Of a stretch of DNA of 11,353 nt, positions 1-5,382 are shown one piece after another. Positions within the stretch are counted from its first letter, which is position 1. Every line of letters starts with the position of its first letter. The DNA is taken from positions 1 to 11,353 of the forward strand of contig JASLJD010000046.1 in NCBI GenBank assembly GCA_030152625.1. The letters run 5' to 3'. The position numbers were made by a program, and so were the translations under genes. This DNA is from Erysipelothrix sp. GTDB taxonomy: Bacteria; Bacillota_I; Bacilli_A; Erysipelotrichales; Erysipelotrichaceae. The notes under the pieces were generated by a model. That model saw only the letters and a program-made list of their open reading frames with translations, ran no database searches and was not told the DNA's origin.

Positions 1-263
1 CACCAAGTACGCTCATCAGTACTTTATCGATGATTCAAACGATAGCTTTACGGATTCATCAAAATGAAGAAGCTGAAAAAATAGAAGAAACTTTAGAAAG
101 TCTAGCGATTGAATTTAATCGTTATTATGAACGATGGGAGCAATTCTCCCAACGTCTTGAACGTTTTCAGGAAGATGCCCGTAAGATTCAAATTACCAGC
201 CAAAAAATTCATCAAGAATTTGCCAAGATTTTAGCGATGAATTTTGAAGAAGATGAAGATTAG
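1..263 (+). CDS. rmuC: DNA recombination protein RmuC, C-terminal fragment (5' end outside window)
   Basis: An open frame runs in from the left edge (first full codon at 3) to TAG at 261-263, giving about 86 residues. It opens with PSTLISTLSMIQTIALR, which matches the segment after the nuclease-like core in RmuC proteins (usual form PxTLxxLLxxxxxxxR). A long charged amphipathic helix or coiled coil follows, rich in Glu, Gln, Lys and Arg, and ends in an acidic tail EEDED. That is the expected C-terminal shape of RmuC. RmuC is a cytoplasmic coiled-coil protein with a predicted restriction-endonuclease-like core, linked in E. coli to limiting DNA inversions. The core is not in the window, so the call rests on the tail alone. 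An internal ATG at 30 could be mistaken for a start, but the match extends upstream of it. No clear terminator follows. Confidence 0.7.
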   Translation, partial: PSTLISTLSMIQTIALRIHQNEEAEKIEETLESLAIEFNRYYERWEQFSQRLERFQEDARKIQITSQKIHQEFAKILAMNFEEDED

Positions 264-295
264 GTGAAATAGCCCCTATGATTTCGTGAATGTCG

Positions 296-301
296 TATAA
301 T
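296..301 (+). promoter_or_regulatory. Possible -10 element for the DUF1538/P-II operon
   Basis: A perfect TATAAT lies 32 bp before the chosen TTG start, in the short gap after rmuC. No good -35 box is seen 16-18 bp upstream (the sequence there is CCCCTA-like), and there is no TGn extension. The promoter is therefore weak, dependent on an activator, or absent, in which case the genes would be read through from rmuC. Confidence 0.4.
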
Positions 302-318
302 GTTTGAGTATTAAGTAT

Positions 319-327
319 AGGAAGGTG
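319..327 (+). promoter_or_regulatory. Ribosome binding site that sets the DUF1538 start
   Basis: AGGAAGGTG lies 6 nt before TTG at 334-336. The longer in-frame TTG at 304 has no Shine-Dalgarno sequence and sits almost on the TATAAT. The 334 start is therefore preferred, and this site decides it. Confidence 0.7.
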
Positions 328-333
328 TATACA

Positions 334-1827
334 TTGAATGTTTTAACAAAAAAGTTTAAAGAGGTTTCATTCTCCGTTGTTCCCATCAGTATCTTAGTTT
401 TGATTCTCCATTTTAGCTTGGTACCCCTTGAATCGGATGTTCTTATTCGCTTCTTGCTCGGTGCGACGCTTGTCATTGTAGGATTAGCGATTTTTTTATT
501 TGGTGCTGAGCTCGGTATTGGTCCCATAGGAAATTTGATGGGGAACAGTTTAGCGCGGAGCGACAACTCTAAATTTGTTGCTGTCATGGGTTTTATTTTA
601 GGTTTTATGATTACCGTAGCTGAACCAGACCTGCAAATTTTAGCCCAGCAAGTTGAAGCAGTGTCTCAAGGCGCCTTGAGCGCTTGGCTGATTGTTGCAG
701 TTGTATCAGTAGGTGTCGGAATCATGGTTTCCTTGGGTTTACTTCGTATTTTGTCAACACGTAAACTCAATCACTATTTTTTCTTTGTCTATTTGTTTAT
801 CTTTATCTTAAGCATCGGTGTATCCGAGTCCTTTCTTGCGATTGCGGTAGATTCTTCGGGTGCAACAACCGGTGCGATGACAACCCCCTTTATCCTTGCT
901 TTAGGTTATGGAGTATCGCAACTCAAAGGTGGGGAAAGCAGTGAGGAGGATAGTTTTGGCTTAGTAGGCTTAGCTTCAGCGGGGCCGATTTTTATGGTGA
1001 TGCTTTTGAGTCGTTTCACCAGTGGTTTTTCTGAAGATATTGTCATGGATGAAATCATCATGCCAGAAGGGATTCTTCCGGCCTTCTTAGTTCATGTCAA
1101 GCCAATTATGAAAGAAGCCTTCTGGTCCTTGCTTCCTTTAACCATTCTCTTTATCATTTTCAATCGTCGTCGTTTTAAGCTCAGTGATTATCGTTTCAAA
1201 CGAATCATGAAAGGCCTTCTTTATACCTATCTTGGTTTAACGATTTTCTTGGTAGCAGTGAATGCAGGTTTTATGGATGCTGGACGAATCATTGGTCAAG
1301 AATTAGCTCTGAAAGAACAAAGATGGATCTTACCCCTTGTTGGTTTCTTTTTAGGGATGCTTGTGGTTCTTGCAGAACCGGCAGTCTATGTCTTAACGGA
1401 ACAAGTTGAAGAAGTAACCGCCGGTCATATTAAACGAAAGATGATTCTCATTACTTTATCGATCGGAATTGCTTTTGCCGTCATGCTTTCGATGCTTCGA
1501 ATTATGACGCCAAGTCTGAAGCTTTGGCATATGCTTTTACCTGGTTTCGCTTTAGCAATCTTTTTATCTTTTAAAGTCCCAGCACTTTTTGTCGGGATCG
1601 CATTTGACTCTGGAGGTGTCGCTTCTGGTCCGATGACCGCAACTTTCGTCTTAGCTTTTGCTCAAGGAGCTGCTTTAAGTATTCCGACAGCCAATGTTAT
1701 GGTGGATGGTTTTGGGGTTATTGCCATGATTGCGATGATGCCAATTGTATCGATTCAAATTTTGGGTTATTTCTATCAGAAAAAACAAGATCGCATAGAA
1801 ACAGAAATGGAGGAGCAATATGAGTGA
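334..1827 (+). CDS. DUF1538 family integral membrane protein, two-repeat (probable transporter)
   Basis: This is a 497-residue, very hydrophobic protein with about a dozen predicted membrane segments. It is an internal duplication. The first half carries FLFGAELGIGPIG (about residues 54-66), an AEP motif at 96-98 followed by a QxLAQQVExVxxG stretch, and DSSGATTGAMT at 173-183. The second half repeats these as AEP at 347-349, then LTEQVEEVTAG, and DSGGVASGPMT at 425-435. This is the DUF1538 pattern. I recall DUF1538 proteins (UmpA/UmpB) being reported as a Na+/H+ antiporter in Halomonas; the substrate here is unknown. The TTG start is chosen from its ribosome binding site. The 3' end overlaps the P-II-like gene by 8 bp, which suggests coupled translation and a working partnership. 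The paired AEP and DSxG motifs inside the membrane suggest an inverted-repeat transporter with acidic residues on the path. Confidence 0.85.
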   Translation: MNVLTKKFKEVSFSVVPISILVLILHFSLVPLESDVLIRFLLGATLVIVGLAIFLFGAELGIGPIGNLMGNSLARSDNSKFVAVMGFILGFMITVAEPDLQILAQQVEAVSQGALSAWLIVAVVSVGVGIMVSLGLLRILSTRKLNHYFFFVYLFIFILSIGVSESFLAIAVDSSGATTGAMTTPFILALGYGVSQLKGGESSEEDSFGLVGLASAGPIFMVMLLSRFTSGFSEDIVMDEIIMPEGILPAFLVHVKPIMKEAFWSLLPLTILFIIFNRRRFKLSDYRFKRIMKGLLYTYLGLTIFLVAVNAGFMDAGRIIGQELALKEQRWILPLVGFFLGMLVVLAEPAVYVLTEQVEEVTAGHIKRKMILITLSIGIAFAVMLSMLRIMTPSLKLWHMLLPGFALAIFLSFKVPALFVGIAFDSGGVASGPMTATFVLAFAQGAALSIPTANVMVDGFGVIAMIAMMPIVSIQILGYFYQKKQDRIETEMEEQYE

Positions 1828-2464
1828 CTACGTTTTAGTTTGTACGATTGTTAATGAAGATTTGGGTAGTGAGGTATTGCACATCGCTCATGAAATGGAT
1901 ATCAGTGGTGGAACAGTACTCAAAGCGAAGGGCAGTGTGCAGTCAGCGCTGTTAAACTTATTAGGTCTTGATGATGATCGGAAAGAGATTTGCTTGAATT
2001 TAATTCAAGAAGAAAAAGAAAGCAGTTTTTTAGAACATGTCGAAGCAAAATTAAAATTAAGCAAAGCACACCACGGCTTAGCCTTCTCCTTGCCAGTCTA
2101 TGCAGCGATTGGCTTGAGAAAACATAAGCCTTTTGTGAAGAAAAGAGAGGAAGATGGACAAATGGATGCTATATTCAGTATTGTAGATCGTGGTATTGGT
2201 GATGATGTAATCAAAAAGGCGAAAGAAGCAGGCGCGAGCGGTGCAACGATTATGCATGCAAGAGGAAGTGGTATACACCTTAAAGAAAAAATCTTTAATT
2301 TTGATATCGAACCAGAAAAAGATGTGGTCCTAATTCTTTCCCCATCTGATGAAAGTCCAGAAATTATCGAAACATTGAAAACAAGCTTTTCTTTCGATAA
2401 GCCGGGTCATGGTATTCTGTTTGTCTTAGATGCAAAGACAGTCATTGGTTATGATCGTAAATAA
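1820..2464 (+). CDS. Tandem P-II-like regulatory protein (two GlnB-type domains)
   Basis: This 214-residue soluble protein has two related halves. Residues 1-105 begin with a beta strand (YVLVCTIV), then a helix and GGTVLKAKGS, and end in HHGLAFSLP (H84, H85, G86). Residues 115-214 repeat the plan: AIFSIVDRGIGDDVIKKAKE, then SGATIMHARGSG, and finally KPGHGILFVLDAKTVIG (K194, G196, G198). The last segment resembles the GDGKIFV(F/L) signature near the end of GlnB/GlnK, and the fold order is beta-alpha-beta-beta-alpha-beta. The region matching the T-loop looks short, with no obvious modifiable tyrosine, so this is a P-II relative and not a classical nitrogen regulator. P-II proteins often bind ATP, ADP or another small ligand and gate a membrane partner; the likely partner is the overlapping DUF1538 protein. 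GGAGGAG sits 4 nt before ATG at 1820. A strong terminator follows at once. Confidence 0.8.
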   Translation: MSDYVLVCTIVNEDLGSEVLHIAHEMDISGGTVLKAKGSVQSALLNLLGLDDDRKEICLNLIQEEKESSFLEHVEAKLKLSKAHHGLAFSLPVYAAIGLRKHKPFVKKREEDGQMDAIFSIVDRGIGDDVIKKAKEAGASGATIMHARGSGIHLKEKIFNFDIEPEKDVVLILSPSDESPEIIETLKTSFSFDKPGHGILFVLDAKTVIGYDRK

Positions 2465-2492
2465 AAAGAAGCGACGAGATCGCTTCTTTTTT
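2464..2492 (+). terminator. Rho-independent terminator of the DUF1538/P-II operon
   Basis: AAAAGAAGCGA (2464-2474) pairs perfectly with TCGCTTCTTTT (2480-2490) around the loop CGAGA, and the downstream arm ends in a T-run. The stem begins at the last base of the stop codon. Confidence 0.9.
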
Positions 2493-2514
2493 AATGTTTA
2501 AAGCTTCCACATTG

Positions 2515-2528
2515 AGTAAGCGCTCACA
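2515..2528. promoter_or_regulatory. Weak cre-like site upstream of the Mn transporter promoter
   Basis: AGTAAGCGCTCACA matches the CcpA consensus TGWAARCGYTWNCW at 12 of 14 positions and keeps the central CG. It lies about 70-80 bp upstream of the predicted transcription start and abuts the first metal operator. Its distance from the promoter makes simple repression less likely. It may be chance. Confidence 0.2.
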
Positions 2529-2542
2529 TTAGGCACCCCTTA
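2529..2542. promoter_or_regulatory. Upstream DtxR/MntR-like operator (metal box 1)
   Basis: TTAGGCACCCCTTA is an imperfect palindrome (TTAGG-N4-CCTTA). Its reverse complement matches the inner 14 bases of the downstream box at 13 of 14 positions, including the central GGTG. TTAGG/CCTAA half-sites are typical of DtxR-family metal repressors (DtxR, SirR, ScaR/SloR type). It lies upstream of the -35 box. Confidence 0.6.
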
Positions 2543-2561
2543 CTTTTCTTATTTAAATAGC

Positions 2562-2590
2562 TTGACTATCTTAAAGGGGCAGTCTATAAT
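2562..2590 (+). promoter_or_regulatory. Promoter of the Mn ABC operon
   Basis: TTGACT (2562-2567) and a perfect TATAAT (2585-2590) are separated by 17 bp, a near-consensus housekeeping promoter. Transcription should start near 2597, directly at the second metal operator. A strong promoter with an operator at +1 fits a gene set that is fully on unless repressed by metal. Confidence 0.85.
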
Positions 2591-2597
2591 AGCAGTT

Positions 2598-2615
2598 AGT
2601 TAGGGGTGCCTAACT
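2598..2615. promoter_or_regulatory. Downstream DtxR/MntR-like operator (metal box 2)
   Basis: AGTTAGG-GGTG-CCTAACT is a perfect inverted repeat with 7-bp arms placed from about +1 to +18 of the transcript. The arms carry the TTAGG/CCTAA half-sites of DtxR-family regulators. Together with the inverted copy at 2529-2542 it brackets the promoter, so a Mn-loaded repressor bound here should block initiation. The repressor gene is not in the window. Confidence 0.75.
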
Positions 2616-2663
2616 TCTGTAACACACATCCCTAATTCGTATTTATTTAGAGAAGGTGAGAGC

Positions 2664-3401
2664 ATGATTAAAGTAGAAAATCTTCATGTTTCATATTATG
2701 ATCATGAAGTCTTAAAAGATGTTAGTTTTGAGTTTTCAGCAGGAAGTCTGATTGGTATTATCGGACCCAATGGTGCAGGTAAATCAACTATGATCAAAGC
2801 AATCTTAGGTTTGATTCCTCATGACAAAGGGACGATGACTGTTCATGGTGAAACGGTCGATAAGCATCGTAAAAAGATTGCTTATGTTCCGCAAAGAAAT
2901 GATCTTGATTGGGATTTTCCAATCAATGTCTTTGATACGGTCTTGATGGGAACTTATCCACAACTTGGTTTAATCCGAAGACCAAAAGAGAAAGAAAGAA
3001 GATTAGCCGCAGAGAGTTTGAAGCGTGTTGGGATGTATGAATACCGCGATCAACAAATTGGACAACTATCAGGTGGTCAACAACAGCGTGTCTTCCTAGC
3101 GCGCGCTTTAGCTCAAGAAGCCGATATTTTCTTTTTGGATGAACCTTTCGTTGGTATCGATGTTTCTTCAGAGCAAACAATTATCGAAATTCTCAAGGAA
3201 CTTCGTGACGATGGGAAAACGGTGTTTGTTGTCCATCACGATTTAAGTAAGGTAGCAGATTATTTTGACGATTTAATCCTTCTCAATCGTGAATTATTAG
3301 GTTCTGGCCCAGTTGAAGAAGTTTTCCAAGAGGAAATGATGAGCAAAGCTTATAATACAGACTTCTCATTTCTTAAAATGGAAGGAGCTGAAGCGATATG
3401 A
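2664..3401 (+). CDS. mntB: Manganese ABC transporter, ATP-binding protein
   Basis: This 245-residue cytoplasmic ATPase powers import through the permease encoded next. All nucleotide-binding motifs are intact: Walker A GPNGAGKST at 34-42, Q-loop Q77 in VPQRND, ABC signature LSGGQQQR at 135-142, Walker B FFLDEP with catalytic E160, D-loop around G164-D166, and H-loop H192 in VHHDL. The stretch after the Q-loop (DLDWDFPINVFDTVLMG, 80-96) is typical of ATPases from the Mn/Zn/Fe chelate cluster (MntB, PsaB, SitB, ScaC). The length is normal. AGAAGGTGAG precedes ATG 2664 at good spacing. It is the first gene of the operon, with a 66-nt leader starting at the metal operator, and overlaps the permease by 4 bp (ATGA). 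Symbols follow the B. subtilis scheme (mntB ATPase, mntC permease, mntA receptor); other species use the letters differently. Confidence 0.9.
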   Translation: MIKVENLHVSYYDHEVLKDVSFEFSAGSLIGIIGPNGAGKSTMIKAILGLIPHDKGTMTVHGETVDKHRKKIAYVPQRNDLDWDFPINVFDTVLMGTYPQLGLIRRPKEKERRLAAESLKRVGMYEYRDQQIGQLSGGQQQRVFLARALAQEADIFFLDEPFVGIDVSSEQTIIEILKELRDDGKTVFVVHHDLSKVADYFDDLILLNRELLGSGPVEEVFQEEMMSKAYNTDFSFLKMEGAEAI

Positions 3402-4255
3402 TCGTCCATTTAACATTTATGCAAGATCTTGCAAACTATGAGTTCTTGCAAAAGGCGATGCTGACTGCGATTATGGTTGGTATTCTAGCAGGAGCGATTG
3501 GGAGCTTTATTATTTTAAGGGGAATGGCTTTGATGGGGGATGCGATTTCACATGCAATCTTACCAGGGGTAGCCATATCCTATATGTTAGGGATTAATTA
3601 TTTTTATGGCGCTGTGGTCATGGGAATCCTGACCTCATTAGGTATTGGTTTTATTGGACAAAACAGTAAGATAAAAAATGACACATCCATTGGAATTGTG
3701 TTTTCAGCCTTTTTTGCTTTAGGAATTATCCTTCTAATGAAAGCACAAACGGCTGTCGATCTCAGTCAAATTTTGTTTGGGAATGTTTTATCCGTTCGTG
3801 ACTCTGATATGTGGTTGACCTTGATTATTGGGATTGTTGTTTTACTTTGTATTGTGCTTTTTTACAAAGAGTTTCTCATTACAACCTTCGATCCAACCAT
3901 TGCACAAGCTTATGGCTTAAATACGCGTTTATTTCATTATTTTATGATGATTTTACTAACACTTGTAACAGTGGCATCATTGCAAACTGTGGGTGTGATT
4001 CTTGTTGTTGCGATGCTTATTACACCTGCAGCCACAGCTTATTTATTAACGCATCGAATGTCTCATATGATTTTCTTGTCATCTTTAATTGGTGCGGTAT
4101 CGGCTGTATTAGGTCTATACTTTAGTTTTGAATATAACTTAACATCCGGAGCAGTCATTGTTTTAGTAGCAACTGGCTTCTTCTTACTTGCCTTCTTTTT
4201 CGCACCAAAAAACGGTTATGTATGGCAAGTTAAAAAAAGAAGGCAAACAGCTTAA
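3398..4255 (+). CDS. mntC: Manganese ABC transporter, permease (ABC-3 family)
   Basis: This 285-residue membrane protein has about eight or nine hydrophobic segments and belongs to the ABC-3 (ZnuB/MntC/PsaC) family. The hallmark RGMALMGDAISHAILPG is at residues 41-57, with D48 and H52 on the predicted metal path. A second conserved stretch, GVILVVAMLITPAATAYLL, lies near residue 200. The C-terminus is short and basic (KKRRQ), which places it inside the cell by the positive-inside rule. Start ATG 3398 overlaps the ATPase stop by 4 bp, with GGAAGGAG 10 nt upstream. An in-frame Met8 is a less likely alternative. It forms the channel, probably as a homodimer, since only one permease gene is present. 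The receptor gene follows after 23 bp. Confidence 0.9.
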   Translation: MIVHLTFMQDLANYEFLQKAMLTAIMVGILAGAIGSFIILRGMALMGDAISHAILPGVAISYMLGINYFYGAVVMGILTSLGIGFIGQNSKIKNDTSIGIVFSAFFALGIILLMKAQTAVDLSQILFGNVLSVRDSDMWLTLIIGIVVLLCIVLFYKEFLITTFDPTIAQAYGLNTRLFHYFMMILLTLVTVASLQTVGVILVVAMLITPAATAYLLTHRMSHMIFLSSLIGAVSAVLGLYFSFEYNLTSGAVIVLVATGFFLLAFFFAPKNGYVWQVKKRRQTA

Positions 4256-4278
4256 AAATAGAAAAAGGAGTATGTCAA

Positions 4279-5220
4279 ATGAAAAAGAAGAATTTATTAC
4301 TTATTTTATTGGTTCTTGTTTTAGGATTAACAGCATGTACTAAAAAAGAAAGTCCAGAGGCTGAAGCGGGTGACGAAAAAATTCTCGTGGTCAGTTCATT
4401 TACGATTATTTCTGATATGGCAAGACAAATTGGTGGCGAAAAGGTGGAAGTTCATAACCTTGTGCCAACAGGTGAAGACCCACATGAGTATGAACCTCTT
4501 CCAGATGATATCAAAGCAGCAGAAGATGCTGATGTCTTGCTTTATAATGGTATGAACCTTGAAGGTGGCGAAGAAGGTTGGTTTATGAAAATGATCGAAT
4601 CAACCAATCAAGATATTAACATTGCTTTTGAATTAACCGACGGTGCTGAGCCGATGTATTTAAGTGGGGACGATGGTCAAGATGAAGAAATCAACCCTCA
4701 CTCTTTCATTGATCCGCAAGTTGGTATGTTGATGGCTGAAAATTTAAGAGATGCTTTACAAACAGTCGATCCTGAGAACAAAGATTATTATGAGGAAAAT
4801 GCAAGTGCTTATCTTGAAGAGCTGGCTGCAATTGATCAAAAATATGAAGATGTGATTCAAAGCATCCCTGAGGAAAACCGTATTCTTGTCACCAGTGAAC
4901 GTGCGTTTCAATACATGACGGCACGTTATGGGCTCAAAGAAGCTTTTGTTTGGGCGATTGATACGGAAGAAAATGGAACCCCTGAGCAAATCAAAAACCT
5001 TGTCGATACACTTCGTGAATTGCAACCTCCAGTCCTGTTTTTGGAATCAAATGTTGATCCACGTCCATTAGAGACGGTTTCTCGAGAAACAGGTATTCCA
5101 ATTTTTGAAGAAGCGATTTATTCAGATGAGATTGGGCAAAAAGGGGATGAAGTCGATACTTATAAGAAGTTTTTAGAGCACAACATCCGCATTATCGAAG
5201 AGGGTCTTAAAGGCGACTAA
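4279..5220 (+). CDS. mntA: Manganese-binding lipoprotein, cluster A-I receptor of the ABC importer
   Basis: This 313-residue extracytoplasmic receptor has a lipoprotein signal (MKKKN, a leucine-rich core and lipobox LTAC), with C20 as the lipidated residue after cleavage. It then shows the ZnuA/PsaA fold, with metal ligands placed as in the PsaA family: H69 in DPHEYEP, H141 in NPHSFIDP, E207 in TSERAFQY and D283 in YSDEIG. The His-His-Glu-Asp set is that of Mn receptors (PsaA, ScaA, MtsA); zinc receptors usually have a third His and a His-rich loop, both absent here. The ESNVDPRPLETVSRETGIP stretch and the EGL C-terminus also match the PsaA group. AAAGGAG sits 8 nt before the ATG. It is the last gene of the operon and a GNRA-loop terminator follows. 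Mn is therefore strongly favoured as substrate, with Fe or Zn as a side activity not excluded. Confidence 0.92.
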   Translation: MKKKNLLLILLVLVLGLTACTKKESPEAEAGDEKILVVSSFTIISDMARQIGGEKVEVHNLVPTGEDPHEYEPLPDDIKAAEDADVLLYNGMNLEGGEEGWFMKMIESTNQDINIAFELTDGAEPMYLSGDDGQDEEINPHSFIDPQVGMLMAENLRDALQTVDPENKDYYEENASAYLEELAAIDQKYEDVIQSIPEENRILVTSERAFQYMTARYGLKEAFVWAIDTEENGTPEQIKNLVDTLRELQPPVLFLESNVDPRPLETVSRETGIPIFEEAIYSDEIGQKGDEVDTYKKFLEHNIRIIEEGLKGD

Positions 5221-5234
5221 ATTTTAGATAGATA

Positions 5235-5258
5235 AAAAAGGAGGGCAACCTCCTTTTT
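5235..5258 (+). terminator. Terminator of the Mn transporter operon
   Basis: AAAAAGGAGG (5235-5244) pairs perfectly with CCTCCTTTTT (5249-5258) around the tetraloop GCAA. The A-rich left arm and T-rich right arm may let it work in both directions. Confidence 0.9.
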
Positions 5259-5271
5259 AGCTATTAAAGAT

Positions 5272-5291
5272 CTTGAAAGCAAGGCTTCAAG
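5272..5291. repeat. Weak inverted repeat in the LCP upstream region
   Basis: CTTGAAAGC (5272-5280) can pair with GCTTCAAG (5284-5291) across AAG with one bulged A. It lies between the operon terminator and the LCP promoter and has no T-run after it. The function is unclear and it may be a remnant or chance. Confidence 0.25.
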
Positions 5292-5323
5292 CAAGAAGAA
5301 AAATATGTGAAACATCCCTTTTT

Positions 5324-5353
5324 TCTACAAAAGAATTTAAAATAGTGTAAAAT
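5324..5353 (+). promoter_or_regulatory. Possible promoter of the LCP gene
   Basis: TCTACA (5324-5329, 4 of 6 to TTGACA) and TAAAAT (5348-5353, 5 of 6 to TATAAT) are 18 bp apart, about 30 bp before the LCP start. A second TAAAAT at 5338-5343 lacks a good -35. This gap follows a terminator, so some promoter is needed here. Confidence 0.45.
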
Positions 5354-5382
5354 GTAAAGAGGTAACAAGGGAGAGTAATGCT

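Noticed and set aside
304..333. Upstream TTG start extending the DUF1538 protein by 10 residues
   Set aside because: It has no ribosome binding site and sits against the TATAAT box, while TTG 334 has AGGAAGGTG at proper spacing.
276..587. 103-codon minus-strand frame over the start of the DUF1538 gene
   Set aside because: It is a shadow of a well-supported gene, with no ribosome binding site and a composition unlike a protein family.
2598..2663. Mn riboswitch or other leader RNA before the ABC operon
   Set aside because: The leader is only about 66 nt and shows no yybP-ykoY-type stem, conserved loop or attenuator. The palindrome at +1 is better read as a DNA operator.
3811..4125. 104-codon plus-strand frame inside the permease gene
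   Set aside because: It lies wholly inside the permease in another frame and its translation is rich in Cys and Tyr with no plausible fold.
4279..5220. Zinc (ZnuA/AdcA) receptor
   Set aside because: The ligand set is His-His-Glu-Asp and there is no His-rich loop, which fits Mn receptors better. The operators are also DtxR-like and not Zur- or AdcR-like.
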